A stretch of 64,000 bases of DNA from Ephydatia muelleri. Lineage: Eukaryota > Porifera > Demospongiae > Spongillida > Spongillidae. This document shows positions 55,500 to 64,000 of this stretch, in pieces. The position numbers and the translations under genes were made by a program. Position 1 is the first letter of the stretch. The number at the start of each line of letters is the position of its first letter. The stretch lies in contig JABACO010000112.1 in NCBI GenBank assembly GCA_013339895.1, forward strand, positions 1 through 64,000. Direction: 5' to 3'. The notes under the pieces were generated by a model. It was not told where the DNA came from. It saw only the letters and a list, made by a program, of their open reading frames with translations, and did no database searches.

Positions 55500-55800
55500 T
55501 GTTCCATCTTTCTTTGCTCTTATCCATCTCTCCTCCTTCCTTTCTTTCTCTCCTGTCTCACCTACTCCCTCACTTCCTCCCTCCCTTCCTCCTCCCTTCC
55601 TCCTCCCTTCCTCCCCCCTCCTTCCCTCCCCCCTCCTTCCCTCCCTCTCTCCCTCTTTCCTGTCCTCCTGTAGTCATGTACATGTACACCAGCAGGGACA
55701 TCTCTGGCAAAATTACACATACCATTTATCCTCCCTCCCTCCCTCTTACCTCCCTTCACCTTCACCTCCTCACTTTCCCTTGCTCCTCCAGTACATTGTG
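55500..55800. repeat. CT-rich low-complexity stretch
   Basis: CCTTCC/CTCC-rich sequence with interruptions. Ser/Pro/Leu ORFs here are composition artefacts. Confidence 0.8.
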
Positions 55801-56319
55801 ATTCCAACCTTCTCAGCATGAGGAGGACAGCCCTCCTGGGGGACCCCCTGATCCTGAGTCAGACACTAATGACATTGTCATCAGCTTATTTATTAATAAG
55901 ATCATTAACCTGACAAGTCCTTTGGCTCCTCCTCTGTGAGTACTTCACTCAATATGCCTAGACCTTATACGGTCATACCTTAGCACTCTTCCCCAGGACC
56001 CCATGTGCATCCTTCTACAACTCCCCTCTCTGCTAGTGGAGCATACTGCCCCCAAACATTCATGACTCCAACAAGTCAGTACAGATACAGATGTGTACTG
56101 TATTAGCGTTGATATAGTATACTGTTGGCCTTCTATCTCCCTAGGTACTGTTGTTTATGTTGGCCTTGGGGGCCTGACTGCTACCACATAACCCACAAGG
56201 GCAGTCCAAGGTGTACACAACCATTGTCCTGGCTAAAATGAATACAATCAAAGCATCTTGTGAGCTGCCTTCACTTGATTGGCAGATAGTATGTGTACAT
56301 GAAGATTGGACTACTTGTG

Positions 56320-56354
<35 letters not shown>

Positions 56355-56914
56355 GTGGTAATGCCCCGTGGTTATTTTATCTCACATCCATGGGAGGAGC
56401 TACACCTCTATGTAATGGGCTTTATCTGTGTACATGTACTGTAAGCACAAGCGCTTCCATGTACACTCTTTGACTTGTTGAAATATTGGTTGATGTCGAA
56501 GTACAATGTAATGTGCTCTTCCCTAGACCCTAGGAGGAGCTTACAGCCAGTCCCCCATACCCCAGCTGGAGCAGGACATGGGCATGGGTCATTTGTCCTC
56601 CCACCCCCTCCCACAAACTGGAAATCCTGGATCCATCACTGAAATTGAATGTACTCTCTTGTCAGGATCAGCTGAACAGGATGCCCTTACAATGAAAGAG
56701 TCACCCCTCAAAAACTTGATACTGTTCTTCCTAAGGCCACACCCATCATGGGGGTGGTTGCACAATGATTAACAGTTTTTGCTGCCTCTATCTGTATCAG
56801 TCCCTGCACCATCATCTTTTATTAAAATGCTTGACCCTCCTTGCACCCACAAATAACCCCTACACAAATACCATGTGCATGAAGTTGTTCACTTTATGGA
56901 GGTATCATACATAT
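55801..56914. other. No supported gene
   Basis: It contains a (GT)n run at 56324-56352 and short ORFs without recognisable domains. Confidence 0.5.
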
Positions 56915-57709
56915 GGGAAAAAGGGACCTAGCGTGTATTATAAAAAAGCATTATAAAAATGCCTTACGTTTGAAGTGCTATAACTTCCGAAGGGTTAGCG
57001 CTATCGTCTTCCTATTTTCAGCACTTCATATTACACCATTTCTCTATGGTAAAATACTTTTTGGGATCTTGCACTTGCTCCTTGCCAGTATTGCAACGTT
57101 CGATACCCCACCGAGTTCAAACCCACCATAACTTTCTGTAGGAGTAATGAAATCGCTTCAAATTCGGTATGTAGGTAGAGAGGTCCTATACCTATCGATT
57201 TGTTCTGTTCGTTAATTTTTATGCCATCTGTTACGGAGATACAGTTGAATAAACTACGTGCACGTTTTCCCGCTTGATTCGCGCCAATGTACCGCCTCCC
57301 CATACATTGAGCGGAGCGCAATTTGCCCAAATCATTGGCGCGAAACGAGCGCGAAAATGTGCACGTAGTTTGTTCAACTGTATCTCCGTAACGGATTGCA
57401 TAAAAATTAACGAACAGAACAAATAGATAGATATAGGACCTCTCCACCTACAAACCAAATTCGAAGCGATTTGATTACTCCTACAGAAAGTTATGGCGGG
57501 TTTGAACCCCTTGGGGTATCGGACATCGCGATACTGGCATGGAGCATGTTCAAGATCCCAAAATGTATTTTACCATAGACAAATGGTGTAGTATGAAGTG
57601 CTGAAAATAGGAAGACGATAGCGTTAACCCTTCGGAAGTTATAGCATTTCAAACGTAAGGCATTTTTATTATGCTTTTTTATAATACACGCTAGGTCGGA
57701 AACTTTCCC
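56915..57709. mobile_element. Foldback element C (795 bp)
   Basis: The inverted ends are GGGAAA...ACCTAGCGTG and its complement with GGGAAAGTTTCCG. Long arms meet at a centre near 57300 (GCGCCAATG...CATTGGCGC). It is flanked by ATAT on both sides. The arms contain diverged versions of the modules in elements A and B (CGTTTGAA-x-x-GCTATAACTTCC, CTTCCTATTTTCAGCACTTC, a CTGTATCTCCGTAACGGA block). It is not part of the inverted duplication and so shows that the family is dispersed. ORFs read similarly from both strands because of the palindrome. Confidence 0.88.
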
Positions 57710-57833
57710 ATATACATGTATGTATGTTGCATGCATGGGGCAAAGGTCTTGCCACACAACAAAATTCATGACATTGTGCCTTTGTTCCTTGTATAAATAT
57801 CCAAATTAAGATAGGATCAGAGGAGGGCTATGT

Positions 57834-57885
<52 letters not shown>

Positions 57886-58630
57886 CATGTCTCAGCTTAT
57901 GAAGTGGGAAGCTGAAATCCCATTGCAAGCATTGTTTTGTTCAGATTACACAGTGACTGACAGAAACAAAGAAAAATGAGTTCAATGACACCAAGTCCTA
58001 TGAGAGCTTGGAGGTGATGGAAGCAATGGCTGCATTCTACCAACTGGCATCATGATTCGCTGCTTCTTCATCCTGTCCAGTTCTCTCCATCCTTTATATG
58101 TGTAGCCTGTATGTTTTTAAATTACTAATGACATAATGTAATCAGTAGAAGCCTTGGGGAAGGGGCACGCTGTTATAGTAAATGGTGCAGACCAGCCAGA
58201 TTAATTGGTTAATTGGCTGAATGGCAAGTTACAATGGCATGTGTAAATCAGAGGGTCAATAAATCCCTTGTAATGGTGTGCATCTTGTTAATGTAACATC
58301 TGTAGCAACTGAATGTCTTGAAACTATGAGGGTTACTGATAGATGTTGCGTGTTGCCTACTCAATCCTTCCTGTCTCTCTCTCTCACCCGCATGCCATGT
58401 AATGGTACGAAGGGAAAACTTATTTTTGCCCCATCACCAATTATATTCCGAAACACCACCCCCTATTGCTTTCAACACAGATCCTCGTAACTAAATATCC
58501 ATTCCTGGACCAATGGGACTTTGTATGATCAGTCACATTGGTCCTTCTTCCTATGCATGGGTAAAATGCAACCAAAGGTGGGTTCAAAAGTAGTTCTGGA
58601 AGAGTTCAAACTCTGCACATACATGTATGT
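57710..58630. other. No supported gene; (CA)n run and one small exon-like stretch
   Basis: (CA)n at 57835-57884. An open stretch near 57980-58055 reads NEFNDTKSYESLEVMEAMAA and ends at a stop. It looks exon-like but has no clear partner. Confidence 0.35.
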
Positions 58631-58649
58631 GATTGCCCTCAGAAACATA

Positions 58650-58651
<2 letters not shown>

Positions 58652-58720
<69 letters not shown>

Positions 58721-58755
58721 CACACACACGCACACACACGCACACACACACACAC
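58652..58755. repeat. (CA)n microsatellite
   Basis: About 50 CA units with a few CG interruptions. Confidence 0.97.
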
Positions 58756-59589
58756 TTGCATTGTAGCTTTTTCCTCCTTACTTACACACCTAGATCAGTT
58801 ATAAGGGTATACACTTACACTGGTACATGCATTACGTCACAAGCACCATACGTATACATGCACCATACGTATACATGCACCATACAGTAAAAGCATACAC
58901 ATGTGTTGGAGGCAAAATATACAGTTTTTACAATTTATTCGCAATACATAATCGATATGCTACTGCTAAACTATACTACAACAGCGTAATACATTATTTC
59001 TAATAAATGCTCCCTTTGTGAAGGGCACTATTATTACACCCGATTCGAACCTAACTAATCACAGAATCACACTGTCAACACATCGATATCGAGTACGTGG
59101 ATGGAACCACACAACTACGCTTAAAGTTTCTCACCTCGAATCTGCAAAATATTAGCGTTGCTGTTGTGTTAGTTTTATAACTGGAGGTGTCGCATGTACA
59201 TGTACATGTGATCCATTTGGCTGCTGGTTTGTTTCTCAGACACTCGATTCAGCTACGTGTAGGCCTATAGGATCCGCTAACATAAAAATTTGATATACGA
59301 AGTGTTGCCAGCGTACGTAGATATCTGAGCAGCCGGTCGAGCCTACACTATCATTCTAATTTCAAGACAACGATCAGTCTACTCGGTGACAGACTCGAAG
59401 CTTTTAGTATTCCATGTAGTTATGTTTATACGCTCATTTCCCCCTGTCTACCCCGCCCCCTGGCCCACCTCGCCCTCTGCCTCGCAGAATTGCCCTAGAT
59501 GGGCGTGTCCAAGTTAGAGGTCTCACGTTAGCTAATATCTATGGCAACCCATAGAAACGCCATTTAAAAATGGCGCCTTATTGCACCAA
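58756..59589. other. No supported gene
   Basis: AT-rich to mixed sequence. No coding or structured feature was recognised. Confidence 0.5.
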
Positions 59590-59960
59590 AACCCATTTAC
59601 TATTTTTGAAAATGGTCCCCAAATTCTTCACGACAACATTCACTTTTTTTCATATATTATATTATTTGGATAGTTTTAGAATAGTTTTAGAGGGTGGCAA
59701 AAGTTCTAACCCCCTCTGTTCATTAGTTATAACTGATGGAATATCTTAATTAGCATGATTTTTTTCCATTTTGTGTACAAGTCTATGGAATATCATATTT
59801 TCAGAAATGGTCCCAGAATTTTGGACGGTATGAGATACAAAATTTGAAATTGCCTACATTTGAACATCATTTAGAGTAGTATTAGTGGGTAGCAAAAGTT
59901 GCAGGTCCGTTATTTAATTAAATAATAATCAAGTTTGTAATAACGCCATACATTCTCTAT
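59590..59960. repeat. Two diverged direct repeats, about 190 bp each
   Basis: Two successive segments share landmarks in the same order: GAAAATGGTCCC/GAAATGGTCCC, then GTTTTAGA-GGGTGGCAAAAGTT/GTATTAGTGGGTAGCAAAAGTT, then a -TCTATGGA end. A possible third, weaker start with TATGGTCCC lies at 60030. This is an old tandem duplication of unknown origin. Confidence 0.5.
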
Positions 59961-60540
59961 GGAACGTACCGCGGAATGAAATCCCAAAATTTACAAACCG
60001 CAACTTTCGTGACCGTTCATTTCTCCATATGGTCCCTTGGTCCAGATATGAGGGCATTCAGTAATAGCATTCTTTTATTGTATTTGTGTGATTCAGTTTG
60101 GACAATCTATGCCTTGGTGCACTCTGAAGCTGATGTCAGCCATTGCCTACATGTACATCAGAAACACAGAGAAAAAGTATCTAATAAAGTACTCACAAAC
60201 TGATCAGAGATTACATCTTACATGTTGTGCACATCTGTTTACATATGTGAATAGCCAGACAGTGATGTTCACAGTCAGATGTGGCACCAGGTTGAGTGAA
60301 GTGATTAAGTGTTGTGGGGATCTGCCAAGCTCAGAGGTGTGTGATGTCACTAGCTGCGCATGCTGCATATTTGGAATATGTCATTGAATTAACCCTAATG
60401 GTTATGACATCATCACGAATTTGCAGCAGTGTGTTTACAGGTCACATCTGAACTATTCATCACTGTGTATGTGGTCTATCCATGTTGCATTTCATTGGTT
60501 TGTGTGGTTGGTGCAGATAGACCACATTCACACCCCATTC

Positions 60541-60616
60541 ACAAAAAAGAAATTAGGCCTACTCCCTGAAATCGTTATTGACCACCTGGAGCACCCATGG
60601 TTCAATGCACCTTGAA
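60541..60616 (+). pseudogene. Inverted fragment of the Tribbles 3' end
   Basis: The + strand reads LLPEIVIDHLEHPWFNAP followed by a stop. It corresponds to the last kinase helix and HPWF motif of the Tribbles gene next door. Bases 60586-60608 are the exact reverse complement of 60760-60782 (23 bp); outside this the match is only at the protein level. It is a partial copy in opposite orientation, too short to function. Confidence 0.65.
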
Positions 60617-60695
60617 TGTGAGGTGCATATGAAAGTGCCATCTATTGGACGCCATCAAATTATCATCACACTTTTGTCTACAATCAAGTTTTAAG

Positions 60696-61815
60696 TCAAG
60701 GGAGGGAGGGAACAGTCTGGTCATTGGGGGGACATGACAAAGACAACCTTTCTGAGGGAGCATTGAACCATGGGTGCTCCAGGGCAGTTTCTGCGGAAAG
60801 GCGTCTGCACGGGTTGTGACAGAGGAGGGATGCGATGAGAGAGCAACCAAGGGGTGAAATGAATTTTGGGATGTAGTAGTGGCCTGCTTGAATCTTTGAG
60901 AAGAGGATCTGGAGGTTCATGTCAAAGAAAGGGTAGTGTCCCACTAGCAGTGTGTAGAGGATGACACCAAGGCTCCACATGTCAGCTGCCCTTCCAGAGT
61001 AGGGGCCTGGCTGGAGCATTTCAGGACAGCTGTAGGCATAGCAGCTGTGTCTGTTTGTTAGTTGGTCTGTACCTGGGTAAGAACCCTCCAGACTTTGAAG
61101 CCTCAGCATGGTCCTTAATTTCGGAGGAAAGGAATGTAAACATGGAAGCAATGCTTTTAAAAATAAAATTTACTGAACCATGAATCTTAGCTTGCTTGCA
61201 TGCAGCTTACTTGTGAATATCCACAAATACAAACTTTTTCAGTTTAATCTCCGCCAGCACAATTCCTTTGCTGTGGACGTCCTGGACCATTTCCACTATC
61301 TGTCGAAAGAGCGGCACAGCCTTAACTTCTGATAGATGTTTGTGCTGCTTTAAATACGTATGGAGATCGCCAAAACTAATTTCTTTAAAGAGATAAGCGT
61401 ACCCATCCAATATATGCACGTCCTGCATTCTTTGCACTCCCTTACACTCGTTCAACAGAATGTAACCCATCGACATGAAGGCTTTCAAGTCCATTCGTTG
61501 CACAAAAAGACGTTCGCCAGTCCTGCTGTTGACGCAAGGACAGTCGCCTATAGCTCTGTACTCCACCAAATAAGGGCCAACCGCCAATATATTTTTTTGG
61601 GGAGGGGGGAGGCGGGGGGCGGATAATGCTATGGCCTCATTTTCTTTTCCAGTGCGTAGTTCAAGCGTAGTAGCATACATACTCCGGTATGTCAGACAGG
61701 GACAAAGGCAGGAACCCAACCGCACAACTAAGTAAGTTGCGCGCGCTTTATTATCTGTTTTAGTATGTAAGCTAACTAAACCACAGATAGGCATTTGACG
61801 TTTGCTAAAAGTCAA
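60696..61815 (-). CDS. Tribbles-family pseudokinase
   Basis: Tribbles proteins are kinase-like scaffolds that bring substrates to the COP1 ubiquitin ligase and bind MEK. Two exons (61815-61211 and 61113-60696) join in phase across a 97-bp GT-AG intron, giving HK|TMLRLQSLEG. The N-lobe starts near GPYLVEYRAIGDCPC. The catalytic-loop segment reads IVLAEIKLKKFVFVD, with the HRD region degenerate and the usual Asp replaced by Glu. Instead of DFG there is the family's SLE motif (LRLQSLEG). Then come YSCPEMLQ, GRAADMWSLGVILYTLLVGHYPFFD, LFSKIQAGHYYIP and EHPWF. The C-terminus has NDQTVPS, matching the COP1-binding DQ-x-VP motif except that the final acidic residue is Ser. The start ATG is the first in the exon; an upstream exon is possible. 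Assignment by motif order is strong. Confidence 0.85.
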
Positions 61816-63055
61816 ACAGCTATTACAATGATACTACATTAGCACTGGGCTTTCAGACATGCCATATATAATAATTAAAGGCTGTTATTTGTATATGCTT
61901 TTATCTGGATTTCTTCAAGATTGTAAATTATTACAGATGCACAGTTGGGGTGGCAAATCAAGAAATGAATGCTTGTGCTACAGGCAGTAAAGGACTAATT
62001 ATAACATAATTATTGTACCATACAGGTATAAGCAAAGAAGCTTGCGATTTTGGAAATGGTAGAGCATCACAATGAGCAACACAAGCTGGCTGCCTGACAA
62101 AAGTATTGAGAACTTAATTTGACAATTTATAATCATGCAATTTCATTTTAATAAATATCCATCTAAAAAAAATTGCTATTTATTATGAATTTCCATAGGT
62201 GTTGTAGACATTATGAGCACTTTGCGCATAATCTCCATCAGTGTCAGAAATTACATGTTCCATATTGACCAGACAAATGTCCAGTCAAGTACTGAACATT
62301 TTTACATATGGGTGGTCAAGTGCTGTGAGGCAATACAAGTAACGAAGATCATAAATGAACAACAAATGAGCAATTGGGATCATTTCCATGAAAAGGCATG
62401 CATTATAACATTACCAGTATGCGCAATAGAAAAGTAATGCTTGCATTGATATGTATGGCAAATTAAAAATCCAGTGCCTTACGACTCCATGACAGAAACT
62501 CCGATTCTTAGTGTGTTAGAAGCAATGTGTAGAGGCCATTTCAGAATTTTAGATTATCAAAAAAATGAAATGTAGAAAAAATATGTGCTGGGTCCCTTTC
62601 AATCCCAATTTTACATAATAGTGAAATCATCCCAGTCATCTAGCCTAGCATCTTGAACTCGTTTTGCCACTTTAGGAACGTACTGCACGAAACAGTTTCC
62701 TTTTTGCTTTCGCTTTCCACATGCACATCAACTGGTTCAATCCTTATTCAGTCACATAACCAAAAGTCACAAAGCTTGTAACGGAAGCGCTACTCATAGG
62801 CGTAACATCAATCAATTTTGCCTTGTGCATGCAATAATTTATCTAGCAACACAACACAAATAAGTATTAATGATTGCTTAAAATAATGCATGGTCAATAC
62901 AATATATCTGAATACACTAAACATAAAGATTAGTAGAAAGCTTTAATGGACCTCTGCACATCTTAATACTATGGTGGGCTATTTGTCATGGTGGTGGGAT
63001 AGTTGTCATGGTTACAAGTGCAGAGGACTTTTATGTTCATCTCCTCTCCATTCAG
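61816..63055. other. No supported gene
   Basis: This is AT-rich sequence upstream of Tribbles. A 74-codon ORF at 62213-62437 has no recognisable domain. Confidence 0.45.
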
Positions 63056-63255
63056 CCTCAACCACCACACCCTCTTCTACTGTCAGCACGGCCACCACCA
63101 TGGATCCAGTCACTATGACTACCACCTATCCCCCAGTCACCTCCTCATCTGAGGTGACCTCATCACCAGGAAGCAATACCACATCCCAGGAGGCACTCCA
63201 GAACTCTGTGCCCATGAGAGCCATGCCCACCTCAGTGTTCTCGCTGGTATTTTAG
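63056..63255 (+). CDS. Ser/Thr-rich terminal exon
   Basis: After an acceptor (CTCTCCATTCAG) the frame reads a mucin-like stretch (STTTPSSTVSTATTMDPVTM, TSSSEVTSSPGSNTTS) and ends with a short hydrophobic tail (TSVFSLVF) and a stop. Heavy Ser/Thr suggests an O-glycosylated extracellular stalk. The hydrophobic end could be a GPI-attachment signal but is short. The gene's other exons are not visible, and the family is not recognised. Confidence 0.45.
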
Positions 63256-63655
63256 TGTTGCGTACATGTGAGGTTTGTCAGTTTTTCTAGTACATCGATT
63301 ATGTAACCCCACAATAATAGTTAACTAGGTTAACCACTAACAGTAGTGTATGACAAAGAGATAGAGCTTTAAAAGACAAATCGTTTGATACTAAGCAAGT
63401 ATCACACCATTATAAGCACGGACTAAGATATAGCTTGTAAAATACAATGTACATGCTGAAACTTAAATTATAAAAAAGACACAGGTGTTTAGTGAACAAG
63501 AAAAAATATGGGTAGGTCGAACCAACGTTACGCAGGAAGGGACCAATAGGGATCTATGACACTTCACATTGGTAGTGGGCTGTAATAGGGAATAAATTAT
63601 TTAAAAATTTTTTTTATTTAAGCTTAAATGCCATTTTGATGGCTGCATGCATGTG
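63256..63655. other. No supported gene
   Basis: AT-rich sequence without recognisable features. Confidence 0.5.
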
Positions 63656-63658
63656 CAA

Positions 63659-63680
63659 TGTGTGTGTGTGTGTGTGTGTG
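63659..63680. repeat. (TG)n run
   Basis: A short pure TG microsatellite. Confidence 0.9.
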
Positions 63681-63839
63681 ATGACATAGGTCAACAAAAG
63701 GAACTACGCAGTATCCGACGCACTGATGAGGCAGAGTGAGCCAGTAGAAGAAGGAACACTGGGTAACATGGAGGTGCCTGGGCCAACAATATGATGGTGG
63801 AGTTGCTTGGACAAGGATCGGTGGATGTGAACACCCATC

Positions 63840-63955
63840 TGGGTGGGGGGAAGGGGACAGTGGGGAGAGAGGGATGGGAGGGGGACAGTGGGGAGAGGGA
63901 GGGGGACAGTTGGAAAAGACTGGGGTGGGGAAAGAGGAAACAGTGGGGAGAGGGG
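63840..63955. repeat. G-rich minisatellite
   Basis: Imperfect units of about 22-30 bp are built from GGGGACAGTGGGGAGAGGGA. There are many GGG/GGGG runs with short spacers, so the G strand could form quadruplexes. The Pro-rich minus-strand ORF here is an artefact of the repeat. Confidence 0.75.
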
Positions 63956-64000
63956 GGCGCATTATAGCAAGGAACATACTAACTACAGTGTACATCATAG

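Noticed and set aside
56913..57769. Matching ORFs on both strands (each reading YNFRRV...FLFSALH)
   Set aside because: The similarity arises because the DNA is a palindrome (foldback element C).
59041..59060. Possible tRNA T-loop (GATTCGAACC)
   Set aside because: No matching acceptor, D- or anticodon stems could be found around it.

Overview
The window is animal nuclear DNA with no bacterial features. Genes are split by short introns (57-97 bp where I can define both splice sites). Host genes include fibronectin type III (FN3) receptor-like exons and a Tribbles pseudokinase. Much of the rest is retrotransposons, hairpin (foldback) DNA elements and microsatellites. A marine invertebrate fits best; a sponge is my guess from the gene style and is unproven.

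Layout. A run of exactly 1000 N at 21392-22391 splits the window into two contigs. The whole left contig (1-21391) is an inverted, nearly identical copy of 32470-53793 in the right contig. Everything in 1-18818 therefore appears twice: a RecQ helicase relic, a Cys-rich ZAD-like ORF, a 98-bp hairpin MITE, a decayed reverse transcriptase, an unrecognised host exon, a 21-bp minisatellite, an FN3 transmembrane receptor gene, a RAG1/Transib-type transposase relic, two foldback elements and a small membrane-protein exon. The two copies differ mainly by indels in homopolymers and microsatellites, and several of these break left-contig reading frames. They also share the exact insertion junction of a retrotransposon. 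I read the left contig as the other haplotype, or an error-rich duplicate, of the same locus placed in reverse; a true palindrome is the alternative.

The middle (22392-35022) holds the gag-protease part of one Ty3/Gypsy element at the gap edge, a 5'-truncated LINE between microsatellites, and a complete, young-looking Ty3/Gypsy element (29648-35022). The latter has identical 184-bp LTRs, intact gag and pol ORFs, and a textbook -1 frameshift signal: slippery GGGAAAC directly before the gag stop, followed by a predicted pseudoknot.

The unique right part (53794-64000) holds an unrecognised helical-protein exon preceded by a ~630-bp pyrimidine tract, an FN3 exon, a third foldback element that ties the foldback family together, a Tribbles homologue on the minus strand with a small inverted fragment of its own 3' end nearby, and a Ser/Thr-rich terminal exon.

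Most host genes here are partial: I can place exons but rarely complete transcripts. No tRNA, rRNA or CRISPR array was seen.
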